Positions 28,518-37,020 are shown, counted from the stretch's first letter. The stretch is DNA of 64,000 nt from Streptomyces misionensis (GCF_900104815.1 NZ_FNTD01000004.1:496001-560000); one strand, 5' to 3'. The notes: a model not told the origin generated them from the letters alone. A program made the numbers and translations.

Positions 28518-29411
28518 GTGGCGAGTGAAGCGACGAGCGCCGCCCGGCCGGGCACCGTCCGCCGGCTCGCCGGGGCGCTGCACCGCCGGCCCCGGCTGCG
28601 GCTGACCCTGCTGCTCACCGCGCCGCTGCTGTGGCTGGCCGTGCTCTATCTCGGCTCGCTGGCGGTGCTGTTCGCCTCCGCCTTCTGGACCACCGACTCC
28701 TTCACCTCACAGGTGGTGAAGGTCTGGTCGGCGGACAACTTCCACCAGTTGGTGACGGTGCCGGTGTTCCGCGAGGTGATCGTGCGCAGTGTGGGCGTGG
28801 CGCTCGCGGTGACCGTGCTGTGCGCGCTGATCGCCTTCCCGGTCGCCTTCTACACCGCGCGCGTGGCCCCGCCGCGCCGGCGTCCGCTGCTGGTGGTGGC
28901 CATCCTCACCCCGCTGTGGGCGAGTTACCTGGTCAAGGTGTACGCCTGGCGGCTCATACTGTCCCAGGGCGGGCTCGCCGACTGGCTGCTCGCGCCGTTC
29001 GGGCTGAGCGGCCCCGGGTTCGGGCTGCCGGCCACGGTGCTCACCCTGACGTACCTGTGGCTGCCGTACATGATCCTGCCGATCCACACCGCGCTGGAGC
29101 AGCTGCCGGCGCAGCTGCTCGACGCGTCGGCGGACCTCGGTGCCCGGGCGGGGCGCACCTTCCGCTCGGTGGTGCTGCCGATGGTCCTGCCGTCGGTCGC
29201 CGCGGGTTCGGTGTTCACCTTCTCGCTGAGCCTCGGCGACTACATCACCGTGCAGATCGTCGGCGGCAAGACGCAGCTGATCGGCAATCTCGTGTACTCC
29301 AACATCGAGTTGAACCTGCCGATGGCCGCCGCGCTCGGCACGGTCCCGGTGGTGGTGATCGTGGTCTATCTGCTGGCGATCCGCCGTACGGGCGCCCTGA
29401 ACAGTCTGTGA
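28518..29411 (+). CDS. ABC importer permease, PotB type
   Basis: A 297-residue inner permease with about six transmembrane helices. The cytoplasmic EAA-type loop that contacts the ATPase reads LDASADLGARAGRTFRSVVLPMVLP. It starts 3 nt after the binding-protein stop and so is translationally coupled. Together with the next gene it forms the heterodimeric channel of the polyamine-type importer. Confidence 0.87.
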   Translation: MASEATSAARPGTVRRLAGALHRRPRLRLTLLLTAPLLWLAVLYLGSLAVLFASAFWTTDSFTSQVVKVWSADNFHQLVTVPVFREVIVRSVGVALAVTVLCALIAFPVAFYTARVAPPRRRPLLVVAILTPLWASYLVKVYAWRLILSQGGLADWLLAPFGLSGPGFGLPATVLTLTYLWLPYMILPIHTALEQLPAQLLDASADLGARAGRTFRSVVLPMVLPSVAAGSVFTFSLSLGDYITVQIVGGKTQLIGNLVYSNIELNLPMAAALGTVPVVVIVVYLLAIRRTGALNSL

Positions 29412-29427
29412 CCGGTCCCCGGAGAGG

Positions 29428-30252
29428 ATGAGCCACGTGCATCTCAGCCGCAGTGCCCGCGTCGCCCTGCGTATCGGCGCCGGGATCGGATTCGCGGTGA
29501 TCTACGTCCCGTTGCTGCTGGTCCTCGTCAACTCCCTGAACCCGGACCGCAGCGCGAGCTGGCCGCCGCCGGGGCTGACCGGGCGCTGGTGGTCGGCGGC
29601 CGTGCACGACTCCGGTGCCCGGCACGCCCTGTGGGTGTCGGTGAAGGCGGGGCTCGGGGCCACGGCGATCGCGCTCGTCCTCGGCACGCTGATCGCGTTC
29701 GCCGTGGCCCGGCACCGCTTCTTCGGGCGCGGCACGGTGTCGTTCATAGTGGTGCTGCCGATCGCGCTGCCCGGCATCGTCACGGGCATCGCCCTCAACT
29801 CGGCCTTCGGTACGGTGCTCCGGCCGCTCGGCGTGGGGCTCGGGCTGTTCACGGTGATCGTCGGGCACGCCACGTTCTGCATCGTCGTGGTGTTCAACAA
29901 CGTGGTGGCGCGGCTGCGGCGGACGACGACGTCGTACGAGGAGGCGGCCATGGACCTCGGCGCGCACACGTTCCGCGCCTTCCTGGACGTGACCTTCCCG
30001 CTGGTGCGTTCGGCGCTGCTCGCGGGCGCGCTGCTCTCCTTCGCGCTCTCCTTCGACGAGGTCGTGGTCACCACCTTCACCGCGGGGCCCGGCGTCGAGA
30101 CGCTGCCCATCTGGATCTTCGGCAACATGACGCGGCCTCAGCAGGCGCCGGTGGTCAATGTGGTGGCCGCCGTGCTGGTACTGGTGTCGGTGGTGCCGAT
30201 CTATCTCGCCCAGCGGCTGTCCGCCGACACGGCGGCGTCCAGCCGGGTGTGA
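29428..30252 (+). CDS. ABC importer permease, PotC type
   Basis: A 274-residue permease with about six transmembrane helices and an EAA loop (YEEAAMDLGAHTFRAFLDVTFPLVR). The FALSFDEVVVTTFTAGPG segment is characteristic of PotC. It begins 16 nt after the PotB-like gene, with GGAGAGG upstream, and completes the importer operon. Confidence 0.87.
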   Translation: MSHVHLSRSARVALRIGAGIGFAVIYVPLLLVLVNSLNPDRSASWPPPGLTGRWWSAAVHDSGARHALWVSVKAGLGATAIALVLGTLIAFAVARHRFFGRGTVSFIVVLPIALPGIVTGIALNSAFGTVLRPLGVGLGLFTVIVGHATFCIVVVFNNVVARLRRTTTSYEEAAMDLGAHTFRAFLDVTFPLVRSALLAGALLSFALSFDEVVVTTFTAGPGVETLPIWIFGNMTRPQQAPVVNVVAAVLVLVSVVPIYLAQRLSADTAASSRV

Positions 30253-30323
30253 GCCGGGCCCGGACACGCGCGGGCGAGGGCCGGTCCGGGCGTGCCGGGC
30301 GGGTTGGTGGAACCCTGCGGCCC

Positions 30324-30605
30324 ATGACCAACCCTCCCAGCGTGAACAGCTATGTCGACCGGGTCACCGCGGGCCCCGGCGGGGCGATGACCGACGAGAT
30401 CGGCGTGATCACCGGTGATCTCACCGTGGCGACGATCCTGCGGTCCGACGGCCGCAGTGCGCGCGTCGCCGTCCAGCACTTCGGCGGCGACACCTGGTAC
30501 ACCCTGACCGGCAGTCCGGCCCCCGTGCCCGCGGGGCAACTGGCCGCCTATCACCGGGACCTGCTGGGCCGCATCCGCCGAGGCGGCGGCACCCGCGCGA
30601 CCTGA
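30324..30605 (+). CDS. Small hypothetical protein (93 residues)
   Basis: Begins at ATG 30324, 71 bp after the PotC-like gene, and encodes a soluble mixed alpha/beta peptide (SYVDRVTAGPGGAMTDEIG ... DTWYTLTGSPAPVPAGQLAAYH). Codon use is typical of the genome. The GDTWYTLTG stretch resembles short conserved actinobacterial proteins of unknown function. It may be the last gene of the importer transcript. I do not recognise a family with a known role. Confidence 0.6.
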   Translation: MTNPPSVNSYVDRVTAGPGGAMTDEIGVITGDLTVATILRSDGRSARVAVQHFGGDTWYTLTGSPAPVPAGQLAAYHRDLLGRIRRGGGTRAT

Positions 30606-30678
30606 TAGCACATCAAATACGGACACCGCGCTGTCGGTTGACTGATTCACGACAAGGCAAAAAGGCGACTCCCGTACC

Positions 30679-30720
30679 TTGACCGGAGTTTGGTCCAGAC
30701 CAATCATGGCCTAGACCAAT
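30679..30720 (+). promoter_or_regulatory. Chitinase promoter with two DasR-like dre boxes
   Basis: TTGGTCCAGACCAA (30690-30703) and TGGCCTAGACCAAT (30707-30720) match the DasR responsive element (consensus near ACTGGTCTAGACCAGT), also known as the chitin-induction direct repeats of Streptomyces chitinase promoters. TTGACC at 30679-30684 is a likely -35, so the boxes cover the -10 and start region and bound DasR should block transcription until GlcN-6-P-type signals release it. Confidence 0.75.
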
Positions 30721-30790
30721 AGCCCCGGCCGGGCCCTACCGTGCGACACCCCCGCTCGATCGACTGTCGTTCGCTATCCGGGAGTACCCG

Positions 30791-32545
30791 ATGACACGTC
30801 CGAGATCCGTACGCGCCCTGCTCACCGGCGTGGCCACCCTGGCCGCGTCGGCGGGGCTCGCCCTGGGGATCGGGGGCGCCGCGCAAGCGGCGACTCCGCT
30901 GCCCGCGCACGTCTTCGCGCCCTACTTCGAGGCCTACAACGGCGACAGCCCCGCCGCCCTCGCCCAGTCCTCCGGCGTCAAGTACCTGACCATGGCCTTC
31001 CTCCAGACGGAGAAGAAGGGCTCCTGCACGCCGTACTGGAACGGTGACACAAGCACCCCCGTCACCTCCTCCGTCTTCGGCTCCGACTTCACCACCATCC
31101 GCTCGCGCGGCGGCGACGTCATCCCCTCGCTCGGCGGGTACGCGGCCGACAACGGCGGCACGGAGATCGCCGACAGCTGCACCAGCGTCGACTCCATCGC
31201 CGCCGCCTACGAGAAGATCATCACCACCTACGACGTCTCCCGCCTGGACATGGACGTCGAGGACAACTCGCTGACCAACCAGGCCGGCATCGACCGCCGC
31301 AACCAGGCGATCAAGAAGGTGCAGGACTGGGCCGCCGCCAACGGGCGCTCGGTGCAGTTCTCCTACACCCTGCCGACCACGACGACCGGCCTCGCCGACA
31401 GCGGACTCGCCGTGCTGCGCAGCGCCAAGAACGCGGGCGCCAAGGTCGACGTCGTCAACCTCATGACGTTCGACTACTACGACGGTGCCACCCACCACAT
31501 GGCCACCGACACCCAGACGGCCGCGACCGGGCTGCACAACCAGCTGGCCTCGCTCTACCCGAACCTGTCGGACAGCCAGCTGTGGAACATGATCGGCGTC
31601 ACCGAGATGCCCGGCATCGACGACTACGGGCCGGCCGAGACCTTCACCACCGACGACGCCACCGCGGTGTACAACTGGGCCGTGTCCAAGGGGCTGAACA
31701 CCCTCTCCTTCTGGGCCCTCCAGCGTGACAACGGCGGCTGCCCCGGCACCGGCGGCTCCGACAGCTGCTCCGGCATCAGCCAGGACACCTGGTACTTCTC
31801 GCACACCTTCGCGCCGTTCTCGGGCGGCACGACCACCCCGCCGGCCAACGACTTCTCGGTCTCCCTCTCCCCCGCCACCGCCTCGGTCGACCCCGGCGGC
31901 TCCACGACGGCGTCCGTGAAGACCTCGGTGACCTCGGGCAGCGCCCAGTCCGTCGACCTGGCCGTCAGCGGCGCGCCGAGCGGGGTGACGGCGACCCTCA
32001 GCCCGACCTCGGTCACCGCCGGTGCCGGCTCCACGCTCACCGTGAAGACGGCCGCCTCCACCGCGCCGGGCAGCTACCAGCTGACCGTCACCGGCACCGC
32101 GGGCTCGACCAAGCACAGCTCCACCTTCAACCTGACCGTGAACGGGACCGGCGGCGGCACCCCCACGGCCCTGGCCAACGGTGACTTCGAGAGCGGTTCG
32201 CTGACGCCCTGGACCTGCGACAGCGGTGCCACGGTGGTCTCCTCCCCGGTGCACGGCGGCAGCCACGCCCTGAAGACCGACGCGACCTCCTCGTCGACCG
32301 GCCAGTGCGCCCAGACCCTCACCCTCAAGCCGAACACGTCGTACACGCTGCAGGGCTGGGTGCAGGGCTCGTACGCCTACCTCGGCGTGAGCGGCGGCGC
32401 GACGGCCAGCACCTGGACCTCGTCCTCGTCCTGGCAGAAGCTGACGGTGCCGTTCACCACCGGCTCCTCCGGCACGGTCACCGTGTACGTGCACGGCTGG
32501 TACGGCCAGGGCACCGTCTACGCCGACGACCTCGCCCTCTCCTGA
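30791..32545 (+). CDS. Secreted GH18 chitinase with C-terminal carbohydrate-binding module
   Basis: A 584-residue secreted enzyme. Signal peptide about 1-33 (ends AQA), GH18 barrel about 34-345 with catalytic DMDVE at 153-157 (Asp153, Asp155, Glu157) and substrate-site MTFDYYDG near 228. A Thr/Pro linker and an Ig-like beta-sandwich follow (about 353-455, [19 protein letters not shown]), then a CBM4/9-like module (about 460-584, [16 protein letters not shown]). It hydrolyses chitin outside the cell to feed the GlcNAc pathway. The two dre-like boxes upstream predict DasR control. A strong terminator follows the gene. Confidence 0.9.
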   Translation: MTRPRSVRALLTGVATLAASAGLALGIGGAAQAATPLPAHVFAPYFEAYNGDSPAALAQSSGVKYLTMAFLQTEKKGSCTPYWNGDTSTPVTSSVFGSDFTTIRSRGGDVIPSLGGYAADNGGTEIADSCTSVDSIAAAYEKIITTYDVSRLDMDVEDNSLTNQAGIDRRNQAIKKVQDWAAANGRSVQFSYTLPTTTTGLADSGLAVLRSAKNAGAKVDVVNLMTFDYYDGATHHMATDTQTAATGLHNQLASLYPNLSDSQLWNMIGVTEMPGIDDYGPAETFTTDDATAVYNWAVSKGLNTLSFWALQRDNGGCPGTGGSDSCSGISQDTWYFSHTFAPFSGGTTTPPANDFSVSLSPATASVDPGGSTTASVKTSVTSGSAQSVDLAVSGAPSGVTATLSPTSVTAGAGSTLTVKTAASTAPGSYQLTVTGTAGSTKHSSTFNLTVNGTGGGTPTALANGDFESGSLTPWTCDSGATVVSSPVHGGSHALKTDATSSSTGQCAQTLTLKPNTSYTLQGWVQGSYAYLGVSGGATASTWTSSSSWQKLTVPFTTGSSGTVTVYVHGWYGQGTVYADDLALS

Positions 32546-32555
32546 CCCGTCCCCG

Positions 32556-32599
32556 CGGCCGAGCCCACCCGGTGTGACCGAACCGGGTGGGCTCGGCCG
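32556..32599 (+). terminator. Strong terminator after the chitinase
   Basis: An 18-bp perfect stem: arm 32556-32573 (begins CGGCCGAGCC) and arm 32582-32599 (ends GGCTCGGCCG) with an 8-nt loop, 10 nt past the stop codon. Confidence 0.8.
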
Positions 32600-32689
32600 T
32601 CGCGGAGCGGCTCGTGCGGCGGCCGTCCCGTCCGCTTCCGTAGGCTGAAGGGGCCCGAGGCCCCTTCGGTGCAGGCGGGAGGCAGGGTC

Positions 32690-33574
32690 GTGATCGAACT
32701 GGCCGCGGCGTTCGCCGTGGCGGGCGCGGCGAGCAACGCCGTCGGCACCGCGTTCCAGCGCAAGGCCGCCGCCGCGAGCAGCCACGGCGGGATCCGGCTG
32801 CTCGCCGAACTGGTGCGCCGGCCCTTCTGGGTGCTGGGCATGATCGGCGTGGTCGGCGCGGCCCTGTTCCAGAGCCTGGCCCTGGTCAACGGCCCGCTGG
32901 CGCTGGTCCAGCCGCTGTTCATCCTCGAACTGCCCTTCGCGCTGCTGGTCGCCGCCCCGCTGATGCACCGGCGGCTGCCGCACTGGGGCTGGTGGGGCGT
33001 GGCGGGCTGTGTGCTGGGCCTGGCGATGCTGCTGGTCGCGGCCGCGCCGCACGGAGCGCTCGACCAGGCCCCGCTCAGCCGGTGGATCCCGGCGCTGTCC
33101 CTGTGCGTCGGCGCCATGGCGGGCTGTGTGCTGCTGGCCGCTCCCGGGCGCCCGGCGGCCCGGCGCGCCGCACTGCTGGCGGCCGCCTCCGCCACCGGCA
33201 ACGCGCTGACGGCCGCGCTGCTGAAGTCGGCCTCGGGCACGTTCGCCGACGAGGGCTTCCTGGCGTTCCTGCGTTCTTGGCAGACGTACGGTTTCGCGCT
33301 CGCCGGGGTGGCCGCGGTGCTGCTGCTGGAGAACGCGCTCCAGGCGGGCCCGCTGGTCGCGGCCCAGCCGGCGCTGACCATCGGCGACGCGATGGTGAGC
33401 CTGGTGCTGGGCATCGCCCTGCTCCAGGAGCAGGTGCGCACGGGCTGGTGGCTGGTGCCGGAGGCGTGCGGGGCGCTGCTGATCGTGGCGGGCGTGCTGG
33501 TGCTGAGCCGGGCCGTGCAGCACATCACGGTCGTCCCCGATGCCACGGCGGAGGGCGAGGAGGCCGCCGGGTGA
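32690..33574 (+). CDS. DMT/EamA-like membrane transporter
   Basis: A 294-residue protein with about nine hydrophobic helices arranged as two repeats, as in the drug/metabolite transporter superfamily. Conserved features include FQRKAAAASS near the N-terminus, NGPLALVQPLFILELPFALL and the matching second-half AGPLVAAQPALTIGDAMVSLVLG. GTG with GGGAGG upstream is preferred over a GTG seven codons earlier. It converges on the P450 gene (23-bp gap). Export of the neighbouring RiPP is conceivable but nothing in the sequence shows it. Confidence 0.8.
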   Translation: MIELAAAFAVAGAASNAVGTAFQRKAAAASSHGGIRLLAELVRRPFWVLGMIGVVGAALFQSLALVNGPLALVQPLFILELPFALLVAAPLMHRRLPHWGWWGVAGCVLGLAMLLVAAAPHGALDQAPLSRWIPALSLCVGAMAGCVLLAAPGRPAARRAALLAAASATGNALTAALLKSASGTFADEGFLAFLRSWQTYGFALAGVAAVLLLENALQAGPLVAAQPALTIGDAMVSLVLGIALLQEQVRTGWWLVPEACGALLIVAGVLVLSRAVQHITVVPDATAEGEEAAG

Positions 33575-33597
33575 CCGGGGCGGGGCCGCGCGCCGGG

Positions 33598-34650
33598 TCA
33601 GCTGGGGCGCACCAGCCGTATGTCGTCCACGCCGAGCAGTCCGAGCAGGGGCACCTTGGCGACGCGCTGTCCGGGGTCGACGACCAGCCCGGCGTCCCTG
33701 ATCAGGTCGAGGAGCAGCTCGGCGAGCGGCATGACCATGTGCCGGCCCCAGCAGCGCTCCGACGAGTGGCCGAAGGGCAGATAGCCGGGCGTGGCCTCGG
33801 GGTCCAGGTGGTCCCAGCGTTCGGGGCGGAAGGTGTCGGGGTCGTCCCACAGGGCCGGGTCGCGGTGGGAGAGGAGGGGCAGCAGCAGGACGTCGTCCCC
33901 GGTGCCGATCCGGTCGTCGATCGCCGGGTACTCGGGGGAGGCGTTGCGCAGCAGGTTCCAGGAGGGCGGCAGCAGGCGCAGCGACTCCAGGATGATGTTG
34001 CGGTTCGGGGTGCCCTCGGCGAAGGGCGAGCCCAGCCAGAGCGCGTTGGCCACCAGGGTGGAGACGGTGAAGCAGACCGGTGCGGCGGCCCTGCGGTACA
34101 TGCCCATCGCGTACCGGCGTTCCTGGTAGCCCTCGGCCCGCGCGGTGCGCTCGGCGAGCCCGGTGAGCCGGTCGCCGGGGCGGGGCCAGCCGGGCAGGGC
34201 GGCGCCGACCGCGATGACCGACCAGGTCAGCTTGGGGGTGAGTTCGAGGGTGCGGCTCATCAGCATGCGCAGCCGCCGGGGATCCCGGCCGAGGATGAGG
34301 TCGCGCAGGAAGAGGTGGCCGGTCAGCGGCCAGGAGCCGGTGAGGTCGACGTTCCCGGGCACCGGTCCGGCCAGGGCCTCGCGCACGTCGTTGCCGATGG
34401 TGCGGGTGATCTGGGAGGCCTCGGCGCGGGTGATGGACCGGCCCTGGAGCGGCTTGAAGGTGGGGCGCTCGGTCTCGGTCGCCCGGCGCGCGGCGAGGAT
34501 GCGGTCGGCGACCTCCGGTCCGGCGACGCCGATGGTGTCGGGTTCCAGCCGGAAGAGGTCCTGGCCCAGGTGGTCGCGGATGAGCGCGGCGAGCCGCGGG
34601 TGGAGCACGGTGGTGCGCGTAAGCGCTGCGGACGACGGCGACGGCGGCAT
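33598..34650 (-). CDS. Cytochrome P450 of the atropopeptide (tryptorubin-type) RiPP locus
   Basis: A 350-residue bacterial P450. The heme motif FGHSSERCWG has the thiolate Cys300, the ExxR motif is ESLR (222-225) and FRPERW lies at 274-279. The I-helix, normally AGxxT with an acid before Thr, reads AAPVCFTVST around 189-198, so the usual acid/alcohol proton-relay pair is altered. That fits a radical cross-linking enzyme better than a hydroxylase. It begins 133 bp downstream of a 26-codon precursor gene ending AWYIWY, and the pair matches the atropopeptide architecture in which one P450 forms the C-C and C-N bonds between aromatic side chains. ATG at 34650 with GGAG upstream; a GTG at 34761 lacks a ribosome binding site. 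The P450 family call is certain; the substrate follows from context. Confidence 0.85.
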   Translation of the reverse strand: MPPSPSSAALTRTTVLHPRLAALIRDHLGQDLFRLEPDTIGVAGPEVADRILAARRATETERPTFKPLQGRSITRAEASQITRTIGNDVREALAGPVPGNVDLTGSWPLTGHLFLRDLILGRDPRRLRMLMSRTLELTPKLTWSVIAVGAALPGWPRPGDRLTGLAERTARAEGYQERRYAMGMYRRAAAPVCFTVSTLVANALWLGSPFAEGTPNRNIILESLRLLPPSWNLLRNASPEYPAIDDRIGTGDDVLLLPLLSHRDPALWDDPDTFRPERWDHLDPEATPGYLPFGHSSERCWGRHMVMPLAELLLDLIRDAGLVVDPGQRVAKVPLLGLLGVDDIRLVRPS

Positions 34651-34715
34651 GGCTGGCGCTCCGATGCGACGAAACGGGGGCGAGGGGAGACCGCGCGGCG
34701 GTGGGACAGCGCTGC

Positions 34716-34744
34716 CCGGCCGGCTCGTCACCGAGCACGGCCGG
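34716..34744 (-). promoter_or_regulatory. Hairpin between precursor and P450 genes (possible attenuator)
   Basis: CCGGCCGGCTCG (34716-34727) and CGAGCACGGCCGG (34732-34744) can form a stem of about 12 bp with one bulge and a 5-nt loop. It lies in the 133-bp gap after the precursor stop and before the P450 start. Partial termination here would give more precursor than enzyme message, as in many RiPP operons. Confidence 0.5.
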
Positions 34745-34783
34745 ACAACGATGTCAAGCACGGTACGTGACTGCGAGGCGCCG

Positions 34784-34864
34784 TCAGTACCAGATGTACC
34801 AGGCGCTCGCCTTGAGGCTCTTGCCGGCCGCGACCTTGTTGCGGATGGAGAAGAGAAGCTTCAT
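34784..34864 (-). CDS. Atropopeptide (tryptorubin-type) RiPP precursor peptide
   Basis: A 26-codon gene. The peptide is a basic 20-residue leader (MKLLFSIRNKVAAGKSLKAS) followed by the core AWYIWY and a stop. The ribosome binding site AAAGGAGGTG is near perfect and 5-7 nt from ATG. AWYIWY is, to my knowledge, the residue order of tryptorubin A (Ala-Trp-Tyr-Ile-Trp-Tyr), a polycyclic hexapeptide whose Trp and Tyr side chains are cross-linked by one P450. The P450 gene follows on the same strand. The leader must be cleaved after Ser20 by a protease that is not encoded here. It is easily missed in annotation because of its length. Confidence 0.9.
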   Translation of the reverse strand: MKLLFSIRNKVAAGKSLKASAWYIWY

Positions 34865-35349
34865 CTCTGCACCTCCTTTCGGGATGGGCGGGTGACGCGC
34901 GTCCTCCCGGGGCGGGCCCATGAAGATCACGTGTCGGCGACTCCCGGAAACTTCCCTCACCCATCCACCGAATAATCCCGGCCGGACGCAACGAACGTGC
35001 CAGGTAGCCACTTTCGGTCATTCTTCTGTCAGTGGCGATCCGACTTGACTGGATATCGCAACAAGAGAGCGCCACCCCGGTCGGCAACCCTTCGGCACTG
35101 ATCGCAGGCCGTGCCGATCGTTCGAATGCCGGACGGCGTGACAGCGAGAGCGGACGTGCGACGGCATGCCGCCGCGCGGTTCACCGTCGACAGAATGGCC
35201 GGATGTGTACATGCCGAGCAGGCACGCGACTGCACCCATTCATCTTCTGACGCCCTTTTACACACCACGCCGCACCAAATACCCCGGTTCATAGGCTTAT
35301 CGTCCTTATCGTGCGAGGTGTCGTTCACGACGATCTAGGAGGCGATGGC
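34865..35349. other. Intergenic region holding the RiPP and deacetylase promoters
   Basis: This 485-bp gap is less GC-rich than its surroundings and separates the leftward precursor gene from the rightward deacetylase gene. I see no convincing coding sequence. It must contain both promoters, but no clear -35/-10 pair stands out for the precursor gene; TTGACT at 35045-35050 on the plus strand is the best -35-like hexamer. Confidence 0.5.
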
Positions 35350-36579
35350 GTGACGGCACAGGGAATCAGCCGCCGGAGCATGGCGCGCCTCGGCGTCGGC
35401 GCCGGTCTCGGCATGGCCGTCGGCGCGCTCGGCGGATGCAGCCGGGACGGCTGGTTCGGCTCGTCGGGGCCCGGCGGGCAGCGGCAGGCGCCCCGGCTGA
35501 TCGGCGACGGCTCGACGTCGTACACCGGGCGTCAGCCGAACCAGCCGGAAGCGCCCGCCCCGCTCGAACCCGGCGAGACGCCACCGCAGTTCGTGGTGTT
35601 CTCCTGGGACGGCGCGGGCGAACTCGGCACCGGGCTCTTCCCGCGCTTCCTGGAACTGGCCCGCGCCCACGACGCCCGGATGACCTTCTTCCTGTCCGGC
35701 CTGTACCTGCTGCCGGAGGACAAGAAGCGGCTGTACCGGCCGCCGAACAACCCGGTCGGCGCCTCCGACATCGGCTACCTCACCGACGAGCACGTCCGGC
35801 AGACCCTGAAGTACGTCCGCCAGGCGTGGCTCGACGGGCACGAGATCGGCACGCACTTCAACGGGCACTTCTGCGAGGGCTCCGGATCGGTGGCCGACTG
35901 GACCCCGGCCCAGTGGCGCTCGGAGATCGAGCAGGCCCGGTCGTTCGTCAAGTCCTGGCGCACGAACACCGGTTGGCGCGACGAGCCGCCACTGCCCTTC
36001 GACTACGACAAGGAACTCGTGGGCGGCCGCACCCCCTGCCTGCTCGGCCAGGAGAACCTGCTGCCCGCCGCGCGCGAACTGGGCTGGCGGTACGACGCCT
36101 CGTCGCCGGGCGGGGTGCAGCGCTGGCCGCGCAGACGGAACGGGCTGTGGGACCTGCCGCTCCAGAGCATCCCGTTCCCCGGGCGCGGCTTCGAGGTGCT
36201 GTCCATGGACTGGAACATGCTCGCCAACCAGTCGCAGAACTCGACGCGCGCGCCCTCGTACAACTACCCCTACTGGCGCGCCCAGACGTCCCAGGCGTAC
36301 ATGGCGGGCTTCGACCGGGCGTACGAGACGAACCGGGCGCCGCTGTTCATCGGCAACCACTTCGAGCAGTGGAACGGCGGCATCTACATGGACGCGGTCG
36401 AGGAGGCGCTGCGGCAGATCGCCGGCCGGCCGGAGGTCCGGCTGGTCTCCTTCCGGCAGTTCACCGACTGGCTCGACGTCCAGGACCCGGCGATCCTCGC
36501 GCTGCTGCGCACCCTGGAGGTCGGCGAGAAGCCGGCGGGCGGCTGGAGTTCGTTCCTGCGCCCGCCCAAGCGGGGCTGA
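35350..36579 (+). CDS. Tat-exported lipoprotein of the polysaccharide deacetylase family
   Basis: A 409-residue secreted protein. The N-terminus carries a twin-arginine motif (ISRRSMARLG) followed by a hydrophobic stretch and lipobox LGGC (Cys30). The mature part resembles a NodB-like (CE4) barrel: FVVFSWDGAGELGTGLFPRF with the catalytic/metal Asp, then DGHEIGTHFNGHFC carrying the zinc histidines, and a late GNHFEQWNGG. It probably deacetylates a cell-wall or extracellular glycan at the membrane face. GTG at 35350 with AGGAGG upstream. It ends 7 bp from the convergent RidA-like gene. Confidence 0.8.
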   Translation: MTAQGISRRSMARLGVGAGLGMAVGALGGCSRDGWFGSSGPGGQRQAPRLIGDGSTSYTGRQPNQPEAPAPLEPGETPPQFVVFSWDGAGELGTGLFPRFLELARAHDARMTFFLSGLYLLPEDKKRLYRPPNNPVGASDIGYLTDEHVRQTLKYVRQAWLDGHEIGTHFNGHFCEGSGSVADWTPAQWRSEIEQARSFVKSWRTNTGWRDEPPLPFDYDKELVGGRTPCLLGQENLLPAARELGWRYDASSPGGVQRWPRRRNGLWDLPLQSIPFPGRGFEVLSMDWNMLANQSQNSTRAPSYNYPYWRAQTSQAYMAGFDRAYETNRAPLFIGNHFEQWNGGIYMDAVEEALRQIAGRPEVRLVSFRQFTDWLDVQDPAILALLRTLEVGEKPAGGWSSFLRPPKRG

Positions 36580-36586
36580 GCGGGCG

Positions 36587-36976
36587 TCACTTCACCGGAC
36601 GGCGGGCGTACACCTCGATCTCGATCTTCATCCGCGGGTCGGCGAGGCCGCACTCCATCATGGTGGCGGCCGGGCGGATCTCGCCGAAGCAGGCGCGCAG
36701 CACCGGCCAGCAGGGCTCGAAGTCCGCACGGTCGGGCAGCAGATAGCGCACCCGCACCACGTCGGCGAAGCCGCACTCCGCCTCGGCCAGCGCCGCCCCG
36801 ATGTTGCGCAGGCACTGCTCGGCCTGTTCCACCACGTCGTCCGGGATCGTCATGGTGGTGTAGTCGAACCCGGTGGTCCCGGACACATGCACCCAGTCGC
36901 CGTCGACCACGGCCCGGGCGTAGCCGATCTGCTCCTCGAAGGCCGAACCACCGAGGATCGCGCGTCGCTCCGTCAT
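36587..36976 (-). CDS. RidA/YjgF-family protein lacking the conserved arginine
   Basis: A 129-residue single-domain member of the Rid family (YARAVVDGDWVHVSGTTGFDY ... QAEQCLRNIGAALAEAECGFADVVRVRYLL). Archetypal RidA hydrolyses reactive 2-aminoacrylate imines using an Arg in the PARSCVEV segment. Here the segment reads RPAATMMECGLADPRMKIEIE, so the aligned position is Ala. It probably belongs to a Rid subgroup with another role. The start at ATG 36976 lacks a good ribosome binding site. It lies directly downstream of the MmyB-like regulator gene on the same strand. Confidence 0.8.
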   Translation of the reverse strand: MTERRAILGGSAFEEQIGYARAVVDGDWVHVSGTTGFDYTTMTIPDDVVEQAEQCLRNIGAALAEAECGFADVVRVRYLLPDRADFEPCWPVLRACFGEIRPAATMMECGLADPRMKIEIEVYARRPVK

Positions 36977-37020
36977 GGGCGGAACGCTAGGCGGACGGAC
37001 ACCGCCGCGTCCAGCCGCGC

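Noticed and set aside
32690..33574. DMT transporter as the RiPP exporter
   Set aside because: It is convergent with the P450, on the other strand, and the family usually moves small metabolites. There is no evidence for a link.
34651..34761. Longer P450 start at GTG 34761
   Set aside because: It lacks a ribosome binding site, runs through the intergenic hairpin and adds a low-complexity tail; the ATG at 34650 has GGAG upstream.
34988..35002. Sigma-54-like element (TGGCAC-N5-TTGC on the minus strand) upstream of the RiPP precursor
   Set aside because: Streptomyces and other actinobacteria lack RpoN, so the match is most likely chance.
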